From Enterococcus raffinosus (lineage in GTDB: Bacteria; Bacillota; Bacilli; Lactobacillales; Enterococcaceae), in the NCBI RefSeq assembly GCF_001886185.1, contig NZ_JXLA01000007.1, forward strand, positions 62,612-126,611: a stretch of 64,000 bases of DNA, written 5' to 3'. The notes under the pieces were generated by a model that saw nothing but the letters and a program-made list of their open reading frames with translations, was not told where the DNA came from and did not search any database. The position numbers were made by a program, and so were the translations under genes. Within the stretch, counting starts at the first letter, position 1. Each line of letters starts with the position of its first letter. Shown here piece after piece: positions 16,503-24,714 of this stretch.

Positions 16503-17510
16503 ATGATTTCAGACGCAATCGGGTTCGAGAAAAAATTTCGTTTAAAAGAAGATAAAAAATTTGAACACTATAAGATCATGCTTCCGAAATTACGGGAAAA
16601 TGATGTCATGATAAAAATTGCCGCTATTTCCATCAGCACCTTAGATACACAGATTCGCCAAACGATTAAAGGGGCAAAAAAACCTTATATTTTAGGCTTT
16701 GGTGGCGTAGGAATCATCACTCGTCTTGGCAGCAGTAACCCGCGTCTGAATGTAGGAGATCGGGTATTGTATGTAAATAAAGTCGGAAAATACGGCAGCT
16801 ACAGTAATTTTCAAATCGCGGATGTTCGTTCCATCGTAAAATTGCCAGACTCTTTTCCTACAGATGAAGCCGCCGCTTTCTCTTATAGTTTTTTCTTAGC
16901 CTTCGAAGTGCTGTTCAAGCAGCTGCAATTAACGCCAAAACCAAGAAAGAACCAAGGAAACCTGTTGATCTTGAATACTTCCGACGGATTAGGCGCAACA
17001 ATTATCCAGTTAGCGAAATGGGCGGGACTGAAGGTTGCCGCTACTATCAACAAAAACAACTCTGAAATTTGGATCAAAAACATGGGGGCTGATGTGGTAC
17101 TGTCACAATCCACTCACCTGTCACGGGACTTAGAGGCTGCAGAGATGACACCCATTGATTACGTGATCAACCTGGATACAGAAAAGGAAAAGAGCTTTGA
17201 TCATTTAGCCGAATTCAAAGGCACGGCTAAGGTTCTCCTATTGCATTTTATTAAGAAGAAAAGCAAAAATTTGGATCCGGAGTATCTTCATTTCTACTGT
17301 GAAGAGTTTTTAGAAGCTTCTTTTACTACGGAGGAAGGCATCGAGTATTCACACAATGTGATGGAGCTGCTGGTCTATCTCTGGGAGAAAAATCAATTGA
17401 AATCGATTTTAACGGCACAGCTGAATGGTTTCTCTGACAAAAACTTTTACGGAGCTCATAAATTGATTGAAAACAATCCGAACTTCCGACATCTTGTTTT
17501 GATCAACTGA
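16503..17510 (+). CDS. Zinc-less MDR-family (quinone oxidoreductase-like) protein
   Basis: 335 residues. It has the GroES-like N-terminal fold (A-I-S-I-S-T-L-D-T, then G-F-G-G-V-G-I-I, V-G-D-R-V-L-Y-V) and a Rossmann domain with S-D-G-L-G-A-T-I-I-Q-L-A-K, a weakened form of the usual nucleotide loop. No zinc-ligand Cys or His pattern is seen, so it is nearer to quinone reductases than alcohol dehydrogenases. The C-terminal portion is quite diverged. GAGGAGGG precedes the ATG. It sits alone with a terminator, and its substrate is unknown. Confidence 0.75.
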   Translation: MISDAIGFEKKFRLKEDKKFEHYKIMLPKLRENDVMIKIAAISISTLDTQIRQTIKGAKKPYILGFGGVGIITRLGSSNPRLNVGDRVLYVNKVGKYGSYSNFQIADVRSIVKLPDSFPTDEAAAFSYSFFLAFEVLFKQLQLTPKPRKNQGNLLILNTSDGLGATIIQLAKWAGLKVAATINKNNSEIWIKNMGADVVLSQSTHLSRDLEAAEMTPIDYVINLDTEKEKSFDHLAEFKGTAKVLLLHFIKKKSKNLDPEYLHFYCEEFLEASFTTEEGIEYSHNVMELLVYLWEKNQLKSILTAQLNGFSDKNFYGAHKLIENNPNFRHLVLIN

Positions 17511-17511
17511 C

Positions 17512-17545
17512 AAAATCTCGTTCCTTTGAACGGGATTTTTTTATT
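17512..17545 (+). terminator. Intrinsic terminator of the MDR gene
   Basis: AATCTCGTTC/GAACGGGATT stem with a four-base loop and seven T. Confidence 0.9.
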
Positions 17546-17648
17546 AACTGGAAATTTTTGAATAGAAAGCCCATTTCCTCGCCTTTCATAACTTATGTTG
17601 TCATTTCTCATAGAAATTTATAGTTTTTCTGAGGTTAACATTTGCTAA

Positions 17649-17706
17649 TTACAAAGATAGGGATTAAGATATAAAATGAAATTTTCATTTACATTTTCAT
17701 TTCAAA
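17649..17706 (+). promoter_or_regulatory. AT-rich glpF upstream region
   Basis: A possible promoter is TTACAA (17649-17654) and TATAAA (17670-17675) with a short 15-base spacer. ATGAAATTTTCAT at 17676-17688 is palindromic and its half ATTTTCATTT is repeated directly after, which could be an operator. AGGAGG lies before the glpF start. No other feature is seen between 17546 and 17724. Confidence 0.35.
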
Positions 17707-17724
17707 TATTTTTAGGAGGTTTTT

Positions 17725-18456
17725 ATGGATTATTCACTGACTACTCGGTTAGCTGCTGAGTTCTTGGGGACTGCTTTGTTAGTAATGCTAGGAAACGGCG
17801 CAGTTGCCAACGTTGATTTGAGAGGTACAAAAGGTTACGGTAGTGACTGGATGTTGATTGCTGTAGGTTATGGATGTGGGGTTATGATTCCGGCAATGAT
17901 CTTCGGCGGTATCAGCGGAAACCACATCAATCCGGCATTTACAATTGGTTTGGCCGTTAGCGGCTTCTTTCCTTGGTCTGAAGTTCTTCCTTACATCGTG
18001 GTCCAATTACTTGGTGCGATGGTCGGTCAATTAGTCGTTGTAGCGAGCTACAAGCCTTACTATGATCAAACAGAAGACAAATTGCATGTATTAGGAACAT
18101 TCTCAACAATCAATAGTGTTGGTTCTAAGTTCAATGGATTCGTGAATGAGTTCTTTGGTTCATTCATTTTATTCTTCGGTGCCCTTGGGATTACGAAAGC
18201 ACCTTTCTTCCAAAACAACTTAGGAACTGCTCACTTGGCATTAGGTTTCTTAGTATGGACATTGGTTGCATCCTTCGGTGGACCAACTGGCCCTGGTTTG
18301 AATCCAGCGCGTGACTTAGGTCCTCGTATCATGCACGCATTATTACCATTGAAACACAAAGGCGATTCACAATGGAGTTATTCATGGGTACCTGTTTTAG
18401 CCCCTATTGTCGCTTCCATCGTTGCCATCGCATTATATAAAGCACTATTCATTTAA
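17725..18456 (+). CDS. glpF: Glycerol facilitator / aquaporin
   Basis: 243 residues, MIP family, six membrane helices and two half-helices carrying the NPA boxes: G-N-H-I-N-P-A-F-T-I (about residue 73) and G-L-N-P-A-R-D-L-G-P (about residue 193). The Asp after N-P-A-R is the mark of glycerol-conducting members. It passes glycerol and possibly dihydroxyacetone or water across the membrane. AGGAGG lies upstream of the ATG. Unlike many glpF genes it is not next to glpK or glpO. A strong terminator follows. Confidence 0.92.
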   Translation: MDYSLTTRLAAEFLGTALLVMLGNGAVANVDLRGTKGYGSDWMLIAVGYGCGVMIPAMIFGGISGNHINPAFTIGLAVSGFFPWSEVLPYIVVQLLGAMVGQLVVVASYKPYYDQTEDKLHVLGTFSTINSVGSKFNGFVNEFFGSFILFFGALGITKAPFFQNNLGTAHLALGFLVWTLVASFGGPTGPGLNPARDLGPRIMHALLPLKHKGDSQWSYSWVPVLAPIVASIVAIALYKALFI

Positions 18457-18463
18457 ACGTAAA

Positions 18464-18505
18464 AACACACTGTCGTAAAAGTTGCGACAGTGTGTTTTTT
18501 TGCTA
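18464..18505. terminator. Bidirectional terminator after glpF
   Basis: AACACACTGTCG pairs with CGACAGTGTGTT around a nine-base loop, with seven T on the plus strand and an A run on the other side. Confidence 0.92.
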
Positions 18506-18509
18506 ATTT

Positions 18510-18755
18510 CTAGTCGATAATTTCCGTTCTTCTCTTTTCCTTAATAATCCGATCCGTCTCCAAGTCCATCACAACAGGCTTTGGGTCTGGGATCACAACT
18601 AAGATATCTTGGTTTTTCCCAATTTTATGCTGCTCCACTCTGATTTCTTTCTGCTGATCTTCGATTGAAAGTTGTTGCGCGGCATGTTGTTCATTCTTGA
18701 TTTCATCAATAAAGTCATTTGGTTGGATAGGCGGGACGATGTCATGTTCATGCAT
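18510..18755 (-). CDS. Small hydrophilic hypothetical protein
   Basis: 81 residues, charged and rich in Gln, Glu, Lys and Ile, probably partly helical (D-E-I-K-N-E-Q-H-A-A-Q-Q-L-S-I-E-D-Q-Q-K-E) and ending in a basic E-K-R-R-T-E-I-I-D. No membrane segment, signal or known motif is visible. The ATG at 18755 is chosen because GGAGGTAA lies 6 bases upstream. It stands alone between glpF and the toxin-antitoxin pair. I do not recognise it. Confidence 0.6.
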   Translation of the reverse strand: MHEHDIVPPIQPNDFIDEIKNEQHAAQQLSIEDQQKEIRVEQHKIGKNQDILVVIPDPKPVVMDLETDRIIKEKRRTEIID

Positions 18756-18928
18756 TGGAATTACCTCCAAAGAATTTTCTTGTTACTAACAGTGTACTCG
18801 CCCCTTCTGTTATTCGCAATTTGAATTGTGTTCCATTCTTTGGCTCATCCTTTCGCGGAATACTTGTTTCATCCATCTAGCAAGCCTGTTTTTCAGTTAC
18901 TCTTTTAGTTAACTTGATAGAAGCGCAC

Positions 18929-18946
18929 ATTATAACATGTTATAAT
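18929..18946. promoter_or_regulatory. 18-base palindrome with back-to-back extended -10 elements
   Basis: ATTATAACATGTTATAAT is a perfect palindrome. Each strand reads TGTTATAAT, an extended -10, so both directions could initiate. It lies about 100 bases before the antitoxin start and is the best candidate for the toxin-antitoxin autoregulatory operator. Confidence 0.5.
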
Positions 18947-19049
18947 CATTAGGAAGTCACTCTATACAGTTTCGCTAGGAGATATTGCTTACTATTGCGT
19001 ACATTATTCTTGAAGCAGTTACTTATCTTTCAAATAGGAGGAAGCACGA

Positions 19050-19301
19050 ATGAAAAAAATAAAAGTTCGCAAAATTGGAAATTCAATCGGCGGCATTTTC
19101 CCAAAAGAATGGGGCTTGCATGAAGGTGATTTGTTAAACGTTCGCAAAGAAGGACACCTCTTCATTTTGGATGCTGAGGATTCTGCAAAAGAGAAAGATC
19201 GTCAACTAATCGAAGAAAGCTTCGCTGATTTTGAGAATAAAACTACAACCACTGAACAAGAAATGGAAGAACTGTTTGGTAAATATGGTTGGGGCGACTA
19301 A
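19050..19301 (+). CDS. AbrB/MazE-type antitoxin
   Basis: 83 residues. The N terminus is a swapped-hairpin AbrB/MazE DNA-binding fold: I-K-V-R-K-I-G-N-S-I-G-G-I-F-P-K-E, then L-H-E-G-D-L-L-N-V. The C-terminal half is acidic (E-E-S-F-A-D-F-E-N-K, E-M-E-E-L-F-G-K-Y-G-W), as expected for the part that wraps a toxin. AGGAGGAA precedes the ATG. The stop overlaps the next start as TAATG, the tight coupling typical of type II pairs. It would neutralise the downstream toxin and repress the promoter. Confidence 0.8.
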   Translation: MKKIKVRKIGNSIGGIFPKEWGLHEGDLLNVRKEGHLFILDAEDSAKEKDRQLIEESFADFENKTTTTEQEMEELFGKYGWGD

Positions 19302-19618
19302 TGATGAATTACACACTTGTTTACTCTGAATCCTTTAGAAAAAGTCTTCAGGAGAACATTTCAGAATGGGAAAAGGAACTGCTTCTTACCGATGAAAAAA
19401 TCACTCAATTTGTTCATGCCATTTATCATTCATTAAATCGTTTAAAACAATTTCCTGAAATGTATGAAAATGTCGCTGGTTTGTATGGTTTCGACAAACC
19501 AACCTATCGCATCCTGATTGGAAAAAGTTTTGCAATCTTTTATCGAATCAATCAGGAAGAGAGAACAATACTTATTGGAAACCTATTTAAACAAAAACAA
19601 ATGCACCTATATTTCTAA
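19301..19618 (+). CDS. RelE/ParE-superfamily toxin
   Basis: 105 residues from the ATG that overlaps the antitoxin stop. The sequence fits the RelE/ParE fold: Y-S-E-S-F-R-K-S-L near the N terminus, an amphipathic helical pair, L-K-Q-F-P-E-M-Y-E, then R-I-L-I-G-K-S-F-A-I-F-Y-R-I and I-L-I-G-N-L-F-K. Members either cleave mRNA on the ribosome or inhibit gyrase; which applies here is not clear. The pairing with an AbrB-type rather than a RelB/Phd antitoxin is less common. A terminator ends the unit. Confidence 0.78.
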   Translation: MMNYTLVYSESFRKSLQENISEWEKELLLTDEKITQFVHAIYHSLNRLKQFPEMYENVAGLYGFDKPTYRILIGKSFAIFYRINQEERTILIGNLFKQKQMHLYF

Positions 19619-19624
19619 TAGAAC

Positions 19625-19672
19625 ATCCAGAAGGAAACATGCGCTGCTTGCCGCTTTCTTTCTGGATTTTTT
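19625..19672 (+). terminator. Terminator of the toxin-antitoxin unit
   Basis: ATCCAGAAGGAAA pairs with TTTCTTTCTGGAT (one G-U) and is followed by six T. Confidence 0.85.
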
Positions 19673-19683
19673 GATCGTAATTA

Positions 19684-19745
19684 TGTACAGTGATTCGTTC
19701 TTGTACAATTCCACTAATCGCGCTAAAGACGCGAAGTGGAACTCG
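19684..19745. repeat. Palindromic repeat, copy D
   Basis: TTCCACT/AGTGGAA and TCGCG/CGCGA stems at 19709-19745 match copy C at 36863-36901 except for one inserted base and a changed closing stem. A TGTACA repeat pair precedes it. It lies just past the gltX terminator, in the tail between convergent units. Confidence 0.8.
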
Positions 19746-19746
19746 C

Positions 19747-19780
19747 AAAAAACTGCAGCCCTCAGTCAAGGCTGCAGTTA
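19747..19780 (-). terminator. Terminator of the gad-gltX operon
   Basis: ACTGCAGCC/GGCTGCAGT stem with a nine-base loop, followed on the minus strand by six T. Confidence 0.92.
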
Positions 19781-19787
19781 GAACACA

Positions 19788-21299
19788 TTATTTATTTAAG
19801 TAAGTCAATGCGTTGTCGATCAAGTGTTGGACGGTTGCTTTAGGCATTACAGATAGAATATCAGTGATTTGCGGTGCAGATTTGCTGTCGGTAAATACGA
19901 CGTTCAATGGCATATACAGCTTGCGTCCTTTTTGTTCGGTTTCTTTTTGAACAGTAGAAATAATCGCTGAGTAGTCCACGGGTTCTGACGCCTTGTTCAA
20001 TTCTGCTGACATGGTGGTCAAAATTTGTTTAACACTTTCGCTATCAAATTCTGCTAAGTCGGTATAAGTGAAAGTCACTTGGTTAGCATTTTTGATAAAC
20101 AAGATTTTTTCCATAAAGGTCATCAAAGTCTTGGCTTCTGTGTGATAGATATCCACGACTTTTTTAACAAAATCAAGATCGTTTTCAATATCGATCGCTT
20201 TCAATTGTTCTGCTACATCTGTTTCAGCAGCATCAACTAACAGCATGATTCTTCTTGTTAATTCATCCACAGATGTCTTCTTGATGTATTCCGCATTGGT
20301 CCAGTCGAGTTTCTTTTGATCGAAGTAAGCAGGCGAAGCGGACATCCGATTGATATCGTAAGCTTCGATCAATTCATCCCGAGTGAACAATTCTTTTTCT
20401 CCGACGGGCGACCAGCCAAGAAAGGCGATAAAGTTCAGCAACGCTTCATTCAAATAGCCGTATTTACGGTATTGGCTGATGAATTGCAGCGTATTTTTAT
20501 CCCGTTTGCTCAATTTCTTATGGGTATCCAAGCTATATATCAGTGTGATATGACCAAATAGCGGTTGTGGGATACCTAGAGCTTCATACACGGCGATTTG
20601 TTTTGGTGTATTGGCAATGTGGTCATCTCCACGTAAAACGTGTGTCATCTTCATTAAGTAATCATCAATTACTACCGCGAAGTTATAGGTTGCCATACCA
20701 TTACTTTTTTCAATAATGAAGTCTCCGCCGATATTATCTGAATTAAATTCCACACGGCCTTTAATCATGTCATCCCAGCCATAAATATGATTTTCAGGTA
20801 AGTGAAGACGAACCGTGGATTTGCGGCCTTCTGCTTCGGCTTGCTTGATTTGTTCTTCCGTTGCGCCATACCAGCGTCCATCGTAATGAGGCGCGATTTT
20901 AGCTTCGATTTGTTGATCATGCAGTTCTTTTAATTCTTCTTCCGTCGCATAGTCGCGATAGGCAAGTCCTGCGTCTAATAATTGTTGTACGTATTTATGA
21001 TACAAATTCACACGATCTTTTTGATGGTAAGGGGCAAATTCAACTTTCGGTTTATCCGGACCTTCATCCCAGTCGATACCTAACCAATGAAGATTTTCCA
21101 TCTGGCTTTCTTCACCATGCGGAACATTTCTTTTCAAGTCAGTATCTTCGATTCGCAACACCCAGGTGCCGTTATAATGCTTCGCAAACAGGTAGTTGAA
21201 TAACGCAGATTGCGCATTCCCTAAATGTAAAAAACCTGTTGGACTTGGTGCGTATCGAACTCGTACGTCGCCGGTAACTTCTACTTTGTCTTTTTTCAA
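19788..21299 (-). CDS. gltX: Glutamyl-tRNA synthetase, gad-linked
   Basis: 503 residues, class I synthetase. The HIGH box appears as P-S-P-T-G-F-L-H-L-G-N and the KMSKS box as K-K-L-S-K-R-D. R-I-E-D-T-D and D-Y-L-M-K-M-T-H-V-L-R-G-D-D-H are present. It charges tRNA-Glu with glutamate. It follows gadC and gadB on the same strand, an arrangement also known from Lactobacillus brevis gad loci. It may be a second copy that competes with or buffers glutamate use; whether another gltX exists in the genome is not visible. The start is TTG with GGAGGG eight bases upstream. Confidence 0.93.
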   Translation of the reverse strand: MKKDKVEVTGDVRVRYAPSPTGFLHLGNAQSALFNYLFAKHYNGTWVLRIEDTDLKRNVPHGEESQMENLHWLGIDWDEGPDKPKVEFAPYHQKDRVNLYHKYVQQLLDAGLAYRDYATEEELKELHDQQIEAKIAPHYDGRWYGATEEQIKQAEAEGRKSTVRLHLPENHIYGWDDMIKGRVEFNSDNIGGDFIIEKSNGMATYNFAVVIDDYLMKMTHVLRGDDHIANTPKQIAVYEALGIPQPLFGHITLIYSLDTHKKLSKRDKNTLQFISQYRKYGYLNEALLNFIAFLGWSPVGEKELFTRDELIEAYDINRMSASPAYFDQKKLDWTNAEYIKKTSVDELTRRIMLLVDAAETDVAEQLKAIDIENDLDFVKKVVDIYHTEAKTLMTFMEKILFIKNANQVTFTYTDLAEFDSESVKQILTTMSAELNKASEPVDYSAIISTVQKETEQKGRKLYMPLNVVFTDSKSAPQITDILSVMPKATVQHLIDNALTYLNK

Positions 21300-21318
21300 T
21301 TTGATTCCCTCCAGTTTA

Positions 21319-21354
21319 AAAGCCCTAATAAAAATAATGCTTTATCAGGGCTTT
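21319..21354 (-). terminator. Weak terminator/attenuator between gadB and gltX
   Basis: AAAGCCCTGATAA pairs with TTATTAGGGCTTT on the minus strand (13 bp with one G-U), followed only by a short T stretch. It could give partial read-through into gltX. Confidence 0.55.
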
Positions 21355-21375
21355 AATAACAGATGCTATTATATG

Positions 21376-22752
21376 TTAAGATGCGTGATGAATCAAATGA
21401 TTACGATTTAAATCGTCAATTGCGCGAGTCAAATCTTCAATGAAATCATCACAAATGGCCATTGTCATGGATGGGCGAACAACGATTCGACTAATTGTGA
21501 CATCTTCCAGACTTACAGGAAGTGGGTAAGCAGGCACTTGCCAGCCGTATTCCTTCAACTTGTCTTCTAAATCATAAAGATTCCAAGTTAATTCCACATT
21601 GTCTGCGATTTTCCAGCAATTGATTGGTAATTGTGAACCATCATTGATGATTTCAAAAATACCTAGATCCTTCAATTCTTGATTGATTCGTTGTGACACG
21701 CTGCGAACATTGTTCATGATCGCTGTGAAGCCTTCACGACCGAAACGAATCATGTTGTAATATTGCGCAACGATGTGTGCGCCGCTATGTGAGAAGTTGA
21801 TAGCGATCGAGTCTACGCTGCTGCCAAGATAAGGAACTGAGAAACGCATTTCTGCTGGTAAATAGTCTTCCGTATTTTCGCGCCAAACAATCCAGCCAAT
21901 ACCGGGATAAACCATCCCGTATTTATGCCCTGAAACGTTGATTGATGCTACATTTTTTAAACGGAAGTCCCATGGTTTGAACCCATCAACAAATGGTGCG
22001 AAGAAGCCGCCAAATGCTGCGTCGACATGGATCTTAATTGGTAATTTCGCTGTTTGGTTGTATTCAGAAACTAGTTCGTCTAATTTTTGAATATCATCTA
22101 CGCGGCCAGTGTAAGTAATTCCTTGAATTCCTACAATACCAATGGTGTTTTCATCTACATAATCCATGACGGTGTCAGTGTTTAATGACATATGGTTTTC
22201 ATCCATTGGAACTTCCCGCATCTCGACATTCCAGTACGTACAGAATTTTTCCCATACAACTTGGAATGCAGACATGATAACTAAGTTAGGTTTGTGTTCA
22301 TGTAAGTTGTCGATGTCTAGTCCGGCTGCTTTTGCACGATGTTTCCAGCTATGCAATAATGCAAGTCCGCCTAACATACAACCTTCTGAAGAACCCACTG
22401 TTGAAGTTCCGATGAAGTCTTGGAATAATTTTTTCCCTTCACCGATATTCCACATATGAGCAACCATACTGATGGTATAGTTTTCCATTGCGGTAGTTTT
22501 TGGATATTCTGATTTGTCAATCGCATTCGTTTCAAGTGAACCCAACATCAAACGATCTGCTTGTGGTTCCATTTGAGTGGTACAGAATGTAGCCAAGTTT
22601 TGGTCTGCTTTTGCTTCATTCAACCGAATATGATTGACGAGCGTCTCGGCTGTGTCAGGGTTCATACCCTCATCAGGTAATACTTCTTTAGGCATGCTGC
22701 GAGCAGCTTCTTTGCTTCCTAAAAATGAACTTTCTAAATAATCTGTTTGCAT
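21376..22752 (-). CDS. gadB: Glutamate decarboxylase
   Basis: 458 residues, PLP-dependent. The PLP lysine is in I-N-V-S-G-H-K-Y-G (about residue 272), and H-V-D-A-A-F-G-G holds the Asp that contacts the pyridine ring. I-G-T-S-T-V-G-S-S-E-G and W-K-H-R are the substrate-domain motifs. It converts glutamate to GABA and consumes a cytoplasmic proton. The C-terminal tail ends with His residues, which in E. coli GadB close the active site at neutral pH; that parallel is inference. AAGGAGATC precedes the ATG. gadC lies directly upstream. Confidence 0.96.
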   Translation of the reverse strand: MQTDYLESSFLGSKEAARSMPKEVLPDEGMNPDTAETLVNHIRLNEAKADQNLATFCTTQMEPQADRLMLGSLETNAIDKSEYPKTTAMENYTISMVAHMWNIGEGKKLFQDFIGTSTVGSSEGCMLGGLALLHSWKHRAKAAGLDIDNLHEHKPNLVIMSAFQVVWEKFCTYWNVEMREVPMDENHMSLNTDTVMDYVDENTIGIVGIQGITYTGRVDDIQKLDELVSEYNQTAKLPIKIHVDAAFGGFFAPFVDGFKPWDFRLKNVASINVSGHKYGMVYPGIGWIVWRENTEDYLPAEMRFSVPYLGSSVDSIAINFSHSGAHIVAQYYNMIRFGREGFTAIMNNVRSVSQRINQELKDLGIFEIINDGSQLPINCWKIADNVELTWNLYDLEDKLKEYGWQVPAYPLPVSLEDVTISRIVVRPSMTMAICDDFIEDLTRAIDDLNRNHLIHHAS

Positions 22753-22787
22753 TTAAAAGATCTCCTTAAAATACTCTCTTATATTTT

Positions 22788-24266
22788 TTAATGAACTGGG
22801 TGGTGTAAGTCGCTTCCTGATTTATCATGATGATGCAATGTCCAGTTTCCATGGAATTGATACATGATCAACGGAATAAAGAAAACGATGATAAAAGCTG
22901 TTAGTAATAACGTTAGATACGTATGTTTTTGTTGCGCGTTGTAAGCAGCTGGTGGGAAGAAAGTAACAATAAACCCAAAAGCGGATAAGACAAAACCTAA
23001 AACACCCATGATGACACGCATTACTTTCGATTTTGCCGCACGGAACGTACGATTCAACTCGTTGTGCTTGAAGACCAAGACTAAATAAGTAACAAACATC
23101 AGCATATACATTAAGGTATACAAGGCAACAGTCAAGCTCATCGCTGTTTGGAATGAAAGGTTCGATTTGTCTCCACCAGCACCAAAGGTTAAGAGTGCGG
23201 CCATGATCGAAACGATCACACCTTGCAAGATCATTACATTCGTTTCAACACCATAAGGATTCGTTTTAGCGAAACGTTCAGGCAAGTAGCCTTCTTTAGC
23301 CGCTTCATACATCCCTGCATTTGGTCCAACAACCCAGCTGCTGATTTCACCGATAATACCGATTGCCAGTAACAAACCAATTAAACGTTCAATAAAGACC
23401 ACATTGACCCATGGAAATTGTTGAACCAAAGCCCCATAGGCATAAACAATCCCTGTACTTAATTGGATCTTGGCGTTTGGAATCGTCGCACCGATTGAAA
23501 TTGTTCCGATAATATCAGAAGCAATCGCGCAGATCGCCAAAGCCATCATGACTTTTGGATAAACAGACGGTTTCTTCAAGTCTTTTACGTGAGTCGCTGA
23601 TCCTTCAGCTCCCGCAAAGGCTAAGATAAATGGAACAAATCCAACTAATACATTTCCGCTCCAGCTTGATGGCAGGATCGTATGCGGATTGATTTTGATC
23701 AGCATCGGATTGCCCTTCACTAGATAAGTGATGGTTAAGAACAGCAATAGGAAAACTGGAATGATGACACCAATTGTAAAACTCCATTGAGCGATTTTCC
23801 CTGTGATTTTGGTTCCTCGTTGTTGCGCGAAGATCAAGCCCCACAAGATCACCATCATGATGATAAATTTGAACAATGGATTTGTATTAATAATTGGAAC
23901 GTTGAAAGTGATAGATAAACAACCGATGATGAAATACATCATGGTACACATCCCAACAGTGATATGGATCCATTGATAAAAGAGTGCAGACCAGCCAAGG
24001 CGTTCCCCCAGCATGTGACGTCCCCAAGTAAAGATTCCGCCTTTGCTCCAACCATCGACTGAAGCCATTTCACCAGCGGAACGTGTAACTGGAATAAACC
24101 ATAAAATACCTGCTAAGAATAGGAAGAACAATGCAGTTGGTCCTTGCTTAGCGAAGGCGGCAAATCCATACACCGTCATGACCATTGAAGTAGTCATTGA
24201 GAATAGCTGAACACCAGTAAGCTGATTATGTTCGCTCAAAGAGGTGCTCTTCTCTTCGTTATTCAT
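22788..24266 (-). CDS. gadC: Glutamate:GABA antiporter
   Basis: 492 residues, APC superfamily, twelve predicted membrane helices. The start region has M-T-V-Y-G-F-A-A-F-A-K-Q-G-P and the middle has F-I-L-A-F-A-G-A-E-G-S-A-T-H-V, typical of GadC. It swaps external glutamate for GABA made by the downstream decarboxylase, completing the acid-resistance cycle. I choose the ATG at 24266 (M-N-N-E-E-K), nine bases after AAAGGAT; earlier in-frame starts at 24290 and 24308 lack a site. A strong promoter lies about 60 bases upstream. Confidence 0.95.
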   Translation of the reverse strand: MNNEEKSTSLSEHNQLTGVQLFSMTTSMVMTVYGFAAFAKQGPTALFFLFLAGILWFIPVTRSAGEMASVDGWSKGGIFTWGRHMLGERLGWSALFYQWIHITVGMCTMMYFIIGCLSITFNVPIINTNPLFKFIIMMVILWGLIFAQQRGTKITGKIAQWSFTIGVIIPVFLLLFLTITYLVKGNPMLIKINPHTILPSSWSGNVLVGFVPFILAFAGAEGSATHVKDLKKPSVYPKVMMALAICAIASDIIGTISIGATIPNAKIQLSTGIVYAYGALVQQFPWVNVVFIERLIGLLLAIGIIGEISSWVVGPNAGMYEAAKEGYLPERFAKTNPYGVETNVMILQGVIVSIMAALLTFGAGGDKSNLSFQTAMSLTVALYTLMYMLMFVTYLVLVFKHNELNRTFRAAKSKVMRVIMGVLGFVLSAFGFIVTFFPPAAYNAQQKHTYLTLLLTAFIIVFFIPLIMYQFHGNWTLHHHDKSGSDLHHPVH

Positions 24267-24326
24267 TTGTGACACATCCTTTAAATTCATTGCAATCGAA
24301 GTGCGCACTTCCGAACTACAGCCATC

Positions 24327-24354
24327 ATATTAGCCTTAAAAAAAGCAAAGTCAA
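24327..24354 (-). promoter_or_regulatory. gadC promoter
   Basis: Minus strand TTGACT (24349-24354), a 16-base spacer and TAATAT (24327-24332). It gives a leader of about 55 bases to the gadC ATG. Confidence 0.65.
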
Positions 24355-24714
24355 ACTGCCTCGCATCCGCTAATTAGAAGGTTTATTAAAATAAATTCTG
24401 CCATCATAATGGAAGAAACCCTTTGCTTTCTGCGAATTCCGCACCTCTTTTCATTCAATAAAAAAAGCTTTTTAAGAAAAAAAGCCCAAGGTCTAAATTG
24501 TGTAGCAATTCACTGCAAATTTTTGGATGATACGTGTCATTTTCTTAGCAAATGATAATGATTCACAAATAAAGCGCGCCCAAAAAAGAACCCTCGCACG
24601 TATCTTTAAATCAACTTTCACACAGTCCCTAGCTCTTCTTTAATCCTATGAGCTTATACTGTTGAATTTGAAGGCAATAGGATCATAAAGAAACTGTAAG
24701 AGGAGCGTTCAGTC
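24355..24714. other. Divergent intergenic region, gadC / Mga-like regulator
   Basis: About 360 AT-rich bases with no gene. TATACT near 24653 may be the -10 of the regulator. Poly-A/T tracts around 24466-24485 could be bent DNA, as is common at Mga-type targets. I see no clear operator palindrome. Confidence 0.4.

Noticed and set aside
24550..24575. GATAATGATTCA resembling a Fur box near the gad intergenic region
   Set aside because: Only part of the 19-base consensus matches and no iron gene is adjacent.
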